Of a stretch of DNA of 64,000 bases, positions 49,101 to 60,150 are shown piece by piece. A model generated the notes under the pieces. That model was not told where the DNA came from, searched no databases, and was given only the letters and a program-made list of their open reading frames with translations. Position numbers and translations under genes: made by a program. Within the stretch, counting starts at the first letter, position 1. Each line of letters begins with the position of its first letter. The DNA lies in the NCBI RefSeq assembly GCF_026745355.1, contig NC_079209.1, positions 28,427,365-28,491,364 on the forward strand, in the 5' to 3' direction. Source of the DNA: Beta vulgaris subsp. vulgaris. Taxonomy: Eukaryota > Streptophyta > Magnoliopsida > Caryophyllales > Amaranthaceae.

Positions 49101-51072
49101 CACGAACAGCTTACCCAGAGCCTTATGCTAGTTATTGTTCTCACTATCAGACTTATTAGAGATTCCTTGGTTGTTATGTGACCTTATAGGCTTCGAACCT
49201 TGACTTCCTGACGGGTTGAACCCATACCTCACTTGGTTACCACTACCATTTTTCTTTTTCTTTTGTGTGGTGAAGCACTCATACTCCCTGTGGACCTTCT
49301 TCTGGCAGTAGTTACAGGTTACTAGGTCTCCCTTACAATCTCTACCAAGGTGGTTCCTACTGCACTTCTTACTTCTTACAATGGTAAACTCTCTCATAAT
49401 AACCCTTATTGTTATAGCCCCGACCATTTCTCCCTTGGAAATGCCTATTCTCCCCTTGGAAATTCTCCTTCCCATTTCTGTTCTTCTTCAAATTCCCCTA
49501 ATTTCCTCCAGTATTGAAATCCTTTCTCTTCTCACCCACTAAAGCATTCTTCTTAGCACGCCTCGATTAAAGACCATAAATATGCGTAGCTCTTCCATAC
49601 ACCATATCTAAGGATGCAAAAGTTTCACCACCTAACCCCATTTGGATTTACTAAGTCAAACCTTGCTCAAACCTTTGAGCTTTTAACTCCTCAGTGGCTA
49701 CTACCTCAGATGCAAACCTCGATAGTGCTATGAACTTACTATAGTACTCACAATTGGTCATGATCCCCATGCTAAGGTTTATAAATTTATGGGCCTTTTG
49801 TTTCCTCATAAAATCAAGGTAAAACTTCCCTGTTAGAGCAGTAATAAAGAAATCTTAATTAAATCCCTCAACAGCACTCAGTCTAGCCCTATTTTCTTTC
49901 CCCATAAGCCAGCCTCATCTTTCAGATATAGCACAGCTTGACCTACTTTCGAACCCTCAAGAAAATTCGCAGCCCCGAAAATATTTTTCATACTCCCTAA
50001 TCCAACTCTCTAAGAAGGTAGGGTTAGCTTGCCACTTAAAGTACGGTGGCTTAATTTTGGCTAGACTTTCAAACATGTCCCCAACAAAATAGGGACGCTT
50101 AACTCTTTCTTGAGTTAATTCTCTGTCAATAGGCAAATAGTAGAACTAAGTTGTTACTGCTGTTAGACATTCTACTGCGCGACCTGAAATTAACACAACT
50201 CTACTTTAGGTTTCGATACACAACTTACGTGCCATTCTCTATGAAGACAACATTTGATTTGACCATACAAGATCGCATCAATATACAATTTCTCATGAAG
50301 TTATAGTAATACTACAAAATAACTCATCATCAATCACATAATCATTCACGAATAATATCCACATCAAGAATAAACATGTGTGAGGATCAATTAAAATTCA
50401 ATCACAACAAATAAATAAAAGTATTCCCATTCACGTGCCAAATAAATTCTTGCTCACTTGGATAGCTAATATTTGCTTTTTATTTCTCAAAAAGATGCAT
50501 GCTAGTTAATTTTTCCAAACCATAATACTATACTTTTCCTAAGCAAAATAAAGGTACTAAGAAATAAATTTAAACCATTGCTTACCTAAATTATCCAACA
50601 TTTATTCTTAAAACATAAGTACATAATCTAGGGAGATACATTATTAGTCTTATCCTTAATTTCCTTGTATCTTTCTGGAGTGAAAACTTCATCTTCAAAA
50701 TCTTCAACCTCGGTGTTATTGCAGTAGCATCTACTAGTTCTAGTAGATCGTTGTGTCTTTTTAGGCTGAGTCTCATCCTCTTCTAAGTCAGAATCACTCT
50801 TAGGTCTCATAACTGCATGGTAGATGTTCATCCTGGTCTAACCTCTAGCATGGTCAAACAGTTGGAGAACCATCATCATGCTATCAGGCATACCTACTCT
50901 TAGGATTCTATACGCATGATGACTTCTAGGTTAGTGTAGCTATCACAGTCAGACTTATATCCGCCATCATCCTCATCATCACTTAGTATAATCTGGTTGT
51001 ACTAGCTTCCTACTTTAGTAGTTTCCCTATTAGTCATATCTTTAGGTCCACTTACTGATGAACATGACATCT
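49101..51072 (-). pseudogene. Gypsy gag (capsid and zinc knuckle), degenerate
   Basis: An ATG at 51070 follows a TTTGTTTACAG acceptor-like sequence and starts MSCSSVSGPKDMTNRET, then a stop. An acidic stretch (KSDSDLEEDETQPKKTQRST) follows. The capsid core is readable near 50100-49650 (IKPPYFKWQANPTFLESWIR, NFLEGSKVGQAVLYLKDEAG, FYLDFMRKQKAHKFINLSMG). The CCHC-type pieces CSRNHLGRDC and CNYCQKKVHREYEC are at 49380-49260. Frame changes and stops separate the parts. The intact protein would form the particle shell and bind element RNA. Confidence 0.85.
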
Positions 51073-51387
51073 GTAAACAAATGATACTCTCACTTAGCAT
51101 ATATTCCTAACAATAAGCAATAAGCAATAAGCAAGAATAGCAATAATATAAAAGAATAGGCATAACGTAAAACAGTTAGCAGGGAAGAAAATATAATCAT
51201 ACTGAACTAACTAATTAATGCAAACATATAATATTTCTATCCTATATGCCCTTCCCATACTACCCATCTCTCAAAAAAATAATAAATTTAATCAAAATAA
51301 ACTAGAACTATTAAAATAAATAATTAAATAAATAATATATATTTTTCGAATTTATAAAAACAATGAAAATGGAACAAATAAGGATTA

Positions 51388-51703
51388 TTTTAACTACAAT
51401 AATACAAACTTTTACCCGTTCTCTTGCAATAATACAAACTTTTGATTATTTTTTAATAATACAAACTTTACATCAAAATTTCTCTAGTAGGTCAAGTTGA
51501 CTTGTATCTTTCTTCCTTTTCCCTCCTCCCCCAACCCCCCATCCCACCTGAACCACCGCAGCTTGTTACCTCCTACAATAAGTTAACAACCTGTATTCCC
51601 CTACTGGAGGAATTATGATCAAAAGTTTGTATTATTAAAAAATAATTAAAAGTTTGTGATATTGCGAGACAACATGCAAAAGTTTGTATTATTCTTGTTA
51701 AAA
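51388..51703. mobile_element. MITE with ~80-bp terminal inverted repeats
   Basis: The left end reads TTTTAACTACAATAATACAA and the inverse of the right end reads TTTTAACAAGAATAATACAA. Both arms continue with ACTTTTG and a TAATTATTTTTTAATA-type block for about 80 bp. The unique centre is C/T-rich. It has no coding capacity and sits in the gypsy leader. I could not fix a target duplication. Confidence 0.82.
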
Positions 51704-52129
51704 ACATCTATAAATAAATAAAGAAGTTTGAATTTTCAAACTTCAAAAAAATTTCAGATTCTAAAAATAATTCGAAACATAGATATTTAAAATTTCGGGT
51801 TTTCTACGTTATACCCTTGTGTTTTTTCAATTTCTACGTTGCACCCCAAGCTTTTAAAAATTCCACACGACACCCTCAAACTTACCTTTTTTTTCGCAAT
51901 TCAAAATTATTATTGACTACCAAAAAAATAGGAGTACACACCAAAACTAACTCAACTCAAAACAAGAGAGAGAGCAAGAGGCCTAAGAACCAAACTCCTA
52001 GAAAAACAACAGATGCCTATCTCTAGCTTCACATCTAATAGACACTTTAAACACAATATCCTTCATTACATGATGCATAGTCAAGCAAGACCCTCTAAAC
52101 AGCTTGTTGTTACGTTGCATCCAAACCGC

Positions 52130-55100
52130 ATAAATTGTTCATGTAAAACACATAACATACATCATAAAGATTTTACTCCTACTGTGAGCTTTTGTCAGAG
52201 CTATCTGTTTCTCAGTTTGAAATCCCTGGATCTGACGAGTAAAACCCAGCAACTGCATAATAGGATGCCATATACCAGCAGCATAGTAACACTCAAAAAA
52301 GAGATGATTCACTGATACTTAAGCTTTGTCACGAAGGTAACCCCTCCTATTGCACTGAATGTTCCATTGGCTTAACATGTCTGTAGTATCGAGTCTGTTT
52401 TGGACTGCAAGCTACCAAATGAATTTGCTTTTAGGAGTAGGCTTATTATTGCAAATAAGTCTTCTCCAATCAATAGAATCTTCAACGCCAAGGAGCATGG
52501 TGCAAACTTTTTTTTATACTTAAGTGATCATTATAAAGCATACTATACCATCCTCCCATGCTAGTAAGGATGCTTCTACCTTCAACAATATACCTTAGGG
52601 GCCAAGATGTGTTGTTATCTATAGCAACACTATTCACAAAGCCTCTCTTTATGTAGTAATCATTGACCCACCTTACCCAAAGTTTGTCACTTTTGAAAGC
52701 CAAAGCCCACAGTGGCTTCAATATGGCAGTCTTATTCTAAATCTTCATATCAACTATATTCCATCCCTCAGCTGATTTTGGTTTATGAAAATCAGCCCAA
52801 GCTACATGAGCTTTATGTGAAGCAATAGTAGACCCAGTCTAAAGAAACTTTTTGCAAACATTTTCAACAGCTTTAGTAATTTTCTTGGAAGGAGGGAAAA
52901 TATGAGCCTAGTAGTTCTGCATACTACTCAATATTGTTCTGATAAGTTGGAGCTTTTTAGCATAAAAGAGAAAATGAGCCATCAAAATTGGAGCTCTCTT
53001 TGTAATTCTTTCAATACGAGGCTTAAATTGAGAGAAAGTCAACTCTTTAGGAGTGAGTGGAACTCCTAAGTACTTAAAAAGGAGGTTATCAATTGGCAAA
53101 TGCACTGATACAACCAGAATTTCAGCTTCATCAGGTCTAACCCCTACTACATAAATGCAACTTTTTTTTATACTTTCTTCTAATCTAAAAGCTTGAGAAA
53201 ATGATTGAAACGTTGCCATAATTTTCATAATAGAGCTTATGTCAACCCTAGCAAATAGTAGTAGATCGTCAGCAAACATAAGGTGTGTAAGGTGAAGTCA
53301 CTCACATTTGGGATGGAAATTAAAGTCATGGTTTAACTTAATGTCTTCCCAAACACCTACTCAAGTATTCCATGCATAAAGCAAAGAGAAAGGGAGAAAG
53401 AAGATCTCCCTGTCTCAAACCCTTTTTAGCTCTAAAAGCTGTGGTAGGGATCCCATTTATTAACATGGATTAGGATACACTCTGAACACATGATACATTG
53501 ATGTGGAAACCCCAGTTCATACAAAATAGTCTCAAGAAATGACCATTCACCTGAGTCATAGGCCTTTCTAATGTCAACCTTGATTACACACCTTGGAGAG
53601 ATTTAAGCTCTACCATAATCTCTGATCAATTATGTTGCTAAAATTATATTATCAGCAATGTGTCTCTCTGGTATAAAACCAGATTGAGACTTTTTCACCT
53701 CCTCCCCTATAATCTTATGCAATCTATGAGTGATGATTTTAGAGATTATTTTATAGAGAATAGTGGAACAGGCTATATGCCTATAATCCTTAGCATATCT
53801 AGCTTCATCTTTATTAGGAACCAATGTCACAACAGTAATGTTTATAGGCCCGTGTAGGTAAGCCTTCTGAAAAAATTCTTGAAGTGCATCATAAATGTCT
53901 TGCTTGATATGATGCCATCATCTCTTAAAGAAAATGGCAGTAAAACCATCTATGCTAGGAGCTCTAGAGTTATCAATTGACCATAGTGCATTGTCAATCT
54001 CTTAAACACTAATAGGTTGGCTCAACATCTCCTTTGCTTCAATACTCAAAATGGGACCATCTCTCACAATAGGGAGATCAATGCTTGGGAGCCCAATAGC
54101 ACAAGTCCCCAGCAATTTCTCATAGAAACCAACCAATTCCTGCTGGATTTTTGCTCTGTTGGTAAGTGGAGTATCATTTTTAGTATACACCATAGCCAAT
54201 CTTTTTCTTCTTTTCCTAATTTTAACAGTTGTGAAGAAAAGTTTTGAGTTGGAATCACCAGATGATAAGTTATTGATCCTAGCTTTCGGTCTTAAAATGC
54301 TCTCATCAACTTTTTTCCAGAATATCAACTTGGCATAACACTCCTTTTCTTCTTGTTCAATAGCCAACTCATCTTGCAATTGGGGTAAAGCCTGCAAAGC
54401 ATCTAGTTTCCTTCGAAATTCCTCCATTTTAAGATGGGCATGTGCATATTGTTTGGAGTGTAAGCTTTTGAGGGCTATCTTAAGCTTCATCCTGACTTGC
54501 TTCATCTTAAATCTATCATACACTTCTTCCCAGGCAGTCCTCACTGTCTCTTCAAAAGACTCATGATCTCAAAGGATATTGTGAATTTAAAAGGCCTACC
54601 ACCGTCATCAAAATTAGGCTCCATATTAAACACCAAGGGAGAATGATCAGAGATACCACAAGGAAGATAATTAACTTTCACATTTGCATAATAATCCATC
54701 CAAAGAGCATTAACGAAAGCTTTATCTATTCTACTGGCTATTCTATCATCACCTAAAGCTTTATTTTTCCAAGAATAAGACATACCCATACTTGAAGCTT
54801 CAATGACATTTAAAGACAGGATGAAATTTGCCATATCCTGAGTCTCATTTTCACTAACTAGAGCACCATTAATTCTATCATCAGATTGAAAGATAGAGTC
54901 AAAATCACCTATTATAATAAAAGGCTTATTGCAGGTGCTAGTCAGACTACTCAACTCTCTCCAAATTTCTTTCCTATACACTACAATCAACTGGAAATCC
55001 ATTGTATCATTTGAGTTGCTCACTTCAGCTACCATAACTTGCTCAGACTGACTAAGCAGATTCAATTTACCTTCATTTGGTTGCCAACCCAACGAAATTC

Positions 55101-55305
55101 TTCCTCTAGGAGAGTGAGAGTAATTACAAACCCACATACAAATTGAACCAAGTTTTCTTTGAATATTAGCCACATTATGAACCCTTACTCTAGTTTCATG
55201 AAGGGAACAAATTGTAATCTTATGCTCGGATAAGAAATGCACAATTTCTTTTATTTTGAAGGGGTCATTCATGCCCCTGAAATTCCAAGAAGCAAGAATC
55301 ATCAT
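52130..55305 (-). pseudogene. LINE ORF2: AP endonuclease, reverse transcriptase, zf-RVT
   Basis: It opens with MMILASWNFRGMNDPFKIKE and has the endonuclease marks HETRV, IIGDFDSIF (family GDFN) and ISDHSPLVF. A helical linker follows (54544-54002). RT blocks are VTLVPNKDEARYAKDYRHIA, KSQSGFIPERHIADNI, a degraded centre ([15 protein letters not shown] with changes, 53430-53380), and MFADDLLLFARVD with the catalytic Asp pair at about 53265-53275. The tail contains SKFIW and HLFFECYYAAGIW with a Cys-rich motif and YAVWMQRN (52420-52130). The endonuclease nicks target DNA and the RT copies the RNA at the nick; frameshifts near 54000, 53640 and 53280 make this copy inactive. Confidence 0.92.
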
Positions 55306-55394
55306 GAGAGATAAGAATTTGGTCCCTTAGCACCCCCAGGTCTATATGGGTCTTGTAAAGCGTCGTATACAATCATCCGAGAAGATTGAATAAC

Positions 55395-57975
55395 TTACTT
55401 CCCCTTATCCTTTATCTTCCTAGTTACTACCTTCCATGCTCCTTCATCATTCACCTCTTTGTTATGTCCATAGTCTAGTGTTCCCACAGGAGTCTGAGTA
55501 GGTGTGATCAAGTTGCCAGGATCTACCTTGGTAACAGGACCCCCACCTAAGTTAGAATCTACTGCCCAATAGGGACCCCATACAACAAAATATCCCTTAG
55601 AATTCTCCGTGATGTCCTGTATTTCAGAAACCATATCTGCCTTCTTAACCCATTTTTGTTGTGGAGCTTTCACTGGCTCGTTCTAAGCATATTTTTTATC
55701 CCAATTATGGCCAATAACAATACGTTTTTTACATAAAGGAGGAAGCCAGTCATAGATCACATTTTATGTTATGATTTTTCCTTTAGGGTCAGCTATATTC
55801 ACCACCTTTTTGATCTCCTTTATAACATCAATTTCAACCAGTATCCTAGCAAATGAAACTCTCGAGGATTGAGATGTACATTCATCTGTCTTACTTCCCT
55901 AGGAACACTACAAGAGGGGGGTGAATTGTAGGTGAAGAAATAAACGTAACTTTTTGCGGAAATTAAAACTTAAACGAATAAATAAGCTAGAGGAACACAA
56001 GGAATTTTTCGAGGAAAAACTTCTTGGGCCCAACAAGAAGAAACAACCTCGACCACTAGGGATTTTAAACTCAACTCTTTCACTAATTAGGCCAAACAAC
56101 TTTCTTACAACCTAATTCTAACTCGAGCCACACCTTGAGTTCCTAAACTCAAGTTCCTGAGCCACTGTTCCCTTAACAGCAGTTCCTCTCAACTTCACTC
56201 GAAGTTTTCTCACTCATACAAGCTTCACTCAAAGCCTTTCTCTTATAGAACTTCACTCAAAGTTCCCTTACCCCAAAAACCAAAATACAATTTGATCGAA
56301 ATAAGCTTAGTGGAATTAGAGTAAGAAAGCAAAGAACAAATGGCTATTATGAGAGAATGAAGGCACTGACACTTAATTAGTTAAACTCACTTAATTACTT
56401 AGTCAGACACAATTTGGAACTTATCTAGACTTCAAAATTTATAGTAATACTCATAAAGAACGTGGGATTAAAACTTGATTACATGTTAAGTCCATTAACC
56501 CATGATGTTCCTTCCCCTAAGGAACACGTTTCACATCATGTCCCATGATCCCATGATCTTAGAATGAACGTGGATATATTTTAGCCACTACTCCTACGTA
56601 ATAGGAGTTCCTTGAGCTTTATCCGAAAATCAGTTTTATGAAAACAGTTTTTATCTTTAAAACTGAATTTTTAATCTTTAAGAAGATAATATCTTTTAAA
56701 CAAATTCTTTCTTAAAAACCGGATATTTATTTTCTTCATTTTTCCGAAAAAACAAAATCTTTTTCTCAAACGGATTTTCTTTTTAAACTGATTTTATCAT
56801 TTGAAATTAGATAAAACTAATTTCCTATAATTTAGGCATGACTTACTCAATTGCACTTTTATCCGTTATACTTTTGCACGCCTAAGTCTAGTTCCTTTTA
56901 TTAACTAGGTTCCTTTAACATGTTCGTTTAGTGCCACTTAGTTTGTTCCTTACAAAGGAACAAACTCTCATTCTCAAATAAAGCTGCCACTGTTCCTTAC
57001 CATTCTTACTTTGTTCCTTTACATTGGAACTATAGATAAAACGCCTAGCTTCTATTCTTCTTGATCCAATGCTTGCTCCAGTATCAACTTATAGAAACTT
57101 CTTTACTTAGCCTTTGAAATCCTCTCTTGACTTCTTCCTTGACTTCGTATTCTCCCAGTTCCTTTCATTGATACCTTAAACACCATACACTTAAATAACT
57201 CATTAGTTCACTACTTAGTTTGCATCTTTGTTTCTTTGTCATCATCAAAACTAGGGTTCAACAATCTGCATTAATGGAACTCCAATTAAACTGTCTATCC
57301 TACCTAGATAGTTTTCACTTCAGCAGTTTAGAGGATGATTTGGCAGTTTAATCCATATAGGTATCACCTTCTAACTTCACTATGAAAGTTAAAATTGGCT
57401 GACCATTGTTTAACAATCATAGGCTTGCCATAGAATAGGTGTGGGCCTGTATATAACACTGAATCTCTAATTTCTCTGCTACTCAGTTTTATCACAATAT
57501 ATCCCTCCTCATGTTTAAACATCTGAGGTTCAACAGTCGAATTCCATTATGTCATAATATATGCTTTAAGAGAAGTTAAAGTAGGATTCTACCCTACTAC
57601 ATAAATATTCAAAGCATTCATCCAAGTTTCATTCATTCTTCCTACTTCATCCTTCTCTAATCTAGCTGTTGGAACTCCGTCTACTATAGTATGAGCTACA
57701 AATTTGAGACACATACCTTTATCGGAGATTTTGCTCTGATTGGTGGAGGTCTTCCAGTTTTTGCGAGCTTCTTCTCCAAAAACCACCCCTGCAGTTGCCT
57801 TCGACTGAATGCTCGCTGGAACTGTAACATCATGGTCTGGATTAGGTACTGTTCCATTCATTTTATCCTTACCTGATGCTCCTTCACATGCAACATGTGT
57901 CCTAGAAGATTTGCCAGAATGTACCGTCGCCGGAGAGCTATTTACCGGCCCGGAAGTCTTCTTCTTCCTCCCCAT
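55395..57975 (-). pseudogene. LINE ORF1 (DUF4283 RNA-binding protein), split by a 1.4-kb insertion
   Basis: Starts MGRKKKTSGPVNSSPATVHS at 57975. The DUF4283 fold is recognisable as WKTSTNQSKISDKGM, then VLYTGPHLFYGKPMIVKQWS and FNFHSEVRR (57480-57390), then IDSLIGVPLM (57310-57275). After the inserted element, DECTSQSSRVSFARILVEID (55885-55825) and KGKIIT with NVIYDWLPPLCKKRIVIGHN (55780-55700) continue, ending in a basic tail (KVVTRKIKDKGK) at 55395. The protein coats LINE RNA. Stops and a one-base shift at the insertion site show decay. Confidence 0.85.
55889..57263 (-). mobile_element. LTR-like insertion of 1375 bp in LINE ORF1
   Basis: Direct repeats ATCTG flank it (55884-55888 and 57264-57268), a 5-bp target duplication. 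On the minus strand it starts TGTTGAACCCTAGTTTTGAT. It contains TTCAATTCACCCCCCTCTTG-type sequence near its other end and terminates in AAGTAAGA. It has no coding domain. The 5-bp duplication and TG start suggest a solo LTR; the end is GA rather than CA, so this remains a probable call. GTTCC/GGAAC-rich segments recur in its interior. Confidence 0.65.
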
Positions 57976-58714
57976 TGAGGCTTGATGGCTCACAATAGTA
58001 GGACACCTTATCGTGCGCCAACTAAGCATTTAGATAGATGAGCGGTAATATGAGAGAGGAGATTGTTATACACTGCATTATCCAAACATACCTTTTTTAA
58101 TACATAATTCCCCTATCGCTAATTGTACGTCATTAATTTCGTCTACTTTTTATAATATGGTGGAATGAATCTAATTAGTAAATAATTTATCTAAGGGTTA
58201 AACTATGTATAAGTCAAATTAGTCCAAATAAGTTAAAAAAAATAAATGAATGACATGTAATCAACTGTTTAGGCACCGTGCATTAATAAAGGTAAGCTTG
58301 AAGGTACAACGTAGAAACTGAAGAAACACAAGGGTATAGCGTAGAAAAACCCTTAAAATTTTAATCTTGAAATTTTTTCCGGAAAGTGATTTGAACAAAA
58401 CGAACACTAGTAGAAAAAGGACGATTTGCGTCGCACATACACGGAAACGACGCAAAAATGTTACTTGCGTCGCACCTGAAGAAGAGTGCGACGCACATCA
58501 TGGGTAAATGAGCATCAAGATGAGCTATCTGCGTCGCATGCAACAAAAGTGCGTTGCAAAATCCCAATTTGCGTCGGACCACGAGACGAATATGACGCAA
58601 ATCATCTTTCACTATCTGCGTCGCATGGTATTTTAGTGCGTTGCAAAAGCCTAAATGGCGTCGGACCTCATGGCCCATACGATGCAAATTCGCGGCCCAC
58701 TTGTTTACTACAAC

Positions 58715-58935
58715 ACCGCGCCTTCTCTCTCACCCTCAAACCCAAAAAACCCGCCACTCTCTTCTCTCTCTCACCCTCAAACCCTAAAAACCCGCCTCTC
58801 TCTTCTCTCTCTCACCGCGCCTCTCTCTCACCCTCTCTCTCTTCTCTCTCTCACTGCGCCTCTCTCTCACCCTCAAACCCTAAAACCCTAAAAATCCGCC
58901 TCTCTCTCACTGCGTCTCTCTCTCCTCGCCGCTTT
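58715..58935. repeat. CT-rich tandem repeat in CACTA-4
   Basis: Repeated CTCTCTCTCACCCTCAAACC and CCTAAAAACCCGCC units. The composition resembles a plant 5' UTR or promoter-proximal pyrimidine patch. Confidence 0.85.
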
Positions 58936-59213
58936 TCAACAGCATCTTGAATGAATTCCTTTGACAGCATCTTGAGTTAATTGAACATCAGCCCTAATTT
59001 CAGCGATTTCAGCAATCCTTTGTTCAACGGCAAAATCGTCATATAATTTGAGCACAATTTCAGCGATTTCGACTCGATTTTGATTTTTGAGTCGCTCGTT
59101 CTCACCCTCCGTTGTGTCTTCTCCTTTTCTCTTTATCTTCATCAGTTGAATGTTGATTAATTTCTGTTTGTGATAATTGTTATTGATTTTGAGTAAAATT
59201 TTGAAAATTTGCA

Positions 59214-59328
59214 GTGAAAATACGTCTTAGTTCGTGCTTCAATCTCTTTCTCCTCGTCACGCTAATTTCATCTGTTGCGGTCGCCATTGAGAAGCCAGAA
59301 GGTTTTAGATCTCCCGTCATCGAAGATT
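59214..59328 (+). pseudogene. Exon-like segment encoding a signal-peptide-like sequence inside CACTA-4
   Basis: After a TTTGCAG acceptor at 59208-59214, one + frame reads KIRLSSCFNLFLLVTLISSV then AVAIEKPEG and stops near 59330. A hydrophobic core followed by a small-residue AVA site is what a secretory signal peptide looks like. No ATG of its own is visible. It may be a captured exon of a secreted protein; I do not recognise the protein and chance is possible. Confidence 0.35.
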
Positions 59329-60134
59329 AACAAGAATGCATCAGGTTTTTAGGATCTTTAGTTGTATTACTTTAGTTGTTGAGAGATTCAATTTTAGGAT
59401 TTTTAGGGTTTTTAGAGTATTTTTTGATTGGATTAACAGATTGTTGCTTCAATTTTTCATTGTATTTTCAGATCTACACTTTTTTAAAAAAATTTCTTTG
59501 TTGTTTTTAGTTCTTGAATTTGTACATATTTTTTCTAATTTCGCGATGTGTTCGCTTCTTGATTTTGTTTTTAGTTCGTAATCTTTAGTTGTGTTCGCTT
59601 CTTGATTTGTTGTTTTCAGTTCTTGATTAATGCACTCGAAAAGCACATCAGTATTCTTGACCATTCCAATTTTTGAGTTGTATCTCTGTTGTTGTATCAT
59701 TCCAAGGTTTTTTAATTTTAAAATTTTTTTTTTTAAAAAAAACTAGCAATTTGCGTCGCACGTAGCCCAAGGTGCGACGCAAATCACTTATCTGCGTCGC
59801 ACCCTAGGCGATATGCGACGCACGTTATCCTTTGAGCTTGGTGTTGGGCTGGGTAGCCATCTGCGTCGCACCGTATACAACATGCGACGCAAATTGCTAA
59901 CTAATCTGCGTCGTTCCGCATACGACGCAGATCGTTTGTGAGTCATTTGCGTCGAGGGCTTTGGCGTCGCACCATAGTCCGGCGCAAATAGGCGCCTCAC
60001 ATCCGACGCAAATTGCCTTTTTTGTACTAGTGGAATAAGTAGGAGCTCGATTTCTATGAAATTCATTTTAAGTAACTAGCTAGCTAGGTTCCTAAAAATT
60101 AAAGTTGGCACGAAATGCCAATAAAAACCTAAAG

Positions 60135-60148
60135 CTCGAATATACCAC
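60135..60148 (-). promoter_or_regulatory. Primer-binding site of the gypsy element (tRNA-iMet type, mutated)
   Basis: Immediately after the LTR end the minus strand reads AAGTGGTATATTCGAGCTTT. The usual tRNA-iMet site is TGGTATCAGAGC a few bases after the LTR, so this is a mutated form at the correct place. Confidence 0.75.
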
Positions 60149-60150
60149 TT

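Larger units (their letters stand above)
51887..58288 (-). mobile_element. Plant LINE (L1-like), nearly full length, degenerate
   Basis: On the minus strand: ORF1 with a DUF4283 domain (57975-55395, interrupted), ORF2 with endonuclease (55305-54545), reverse transcriptase (53860-52910) and zf-RVT tail (to about 52130), and an A-tract at its 3' end (T8 on + at 51887-51894). The 5' limit is uncertain. The RT catalytic FADD is intact but frameshifts and stops are spread through ORF2. It is carried inside the MULE-like inverted ends. Confidence 0.85.
51797..58353. mobile_element. MULE-like element with long inverted ends, enclosing a LINE
   Basis: The left end is GGGTTTTCTACGTTATACCC and the inverse of the right end is GGGTTTTTCTACGCTATACC. 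Similarity continues through TTGTGTTT, TCTACGTTG and AAGCTTACC for about 60-90 bp. The flanks are TTAAAATTTC (51787-51796) and TTAAAATTTT (58354-58363), a 9-10 bp target duplication as expected for Mutator-like elements. No MURA-type transposase is seen; the interior is a LINE on the minus strand. It lies in the gypsy leader. Confidence 0.72.
58405..60032. mobile_element. CACTA-4: non-autonomous CACTA element (1628 bp), same family as CACTA-1
   Basis: The left end is CACTAGTAGAAAAAGGACGA and the inverse of the right end is CACTAGTACAAAAAAGGCAA. The target duplication is GAA (58402-58404 and 60033-60035). Both subterminal regions (58425-58690 and 59750-60032) carry TGCGTCGCA motifs in both orientations. 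The right 125 bp nearly repeats the right end of CACTA-1 (for example GTCGAGGGCTTTGGCGTCGC in both). The interior has no transposase, only CT-rich repeats (58720-58930) and leader-like sequence. It was presumably mobilised by a CACTA-1-type transposase. Confidence 0.93.

Noticed and set aside
58486..58950. 154-residue Ser/Leu-rich open frame in CACTA-4
   Set aside because: Spans subterminal motifs and a CT-rich tandem repeat; it has no domain.
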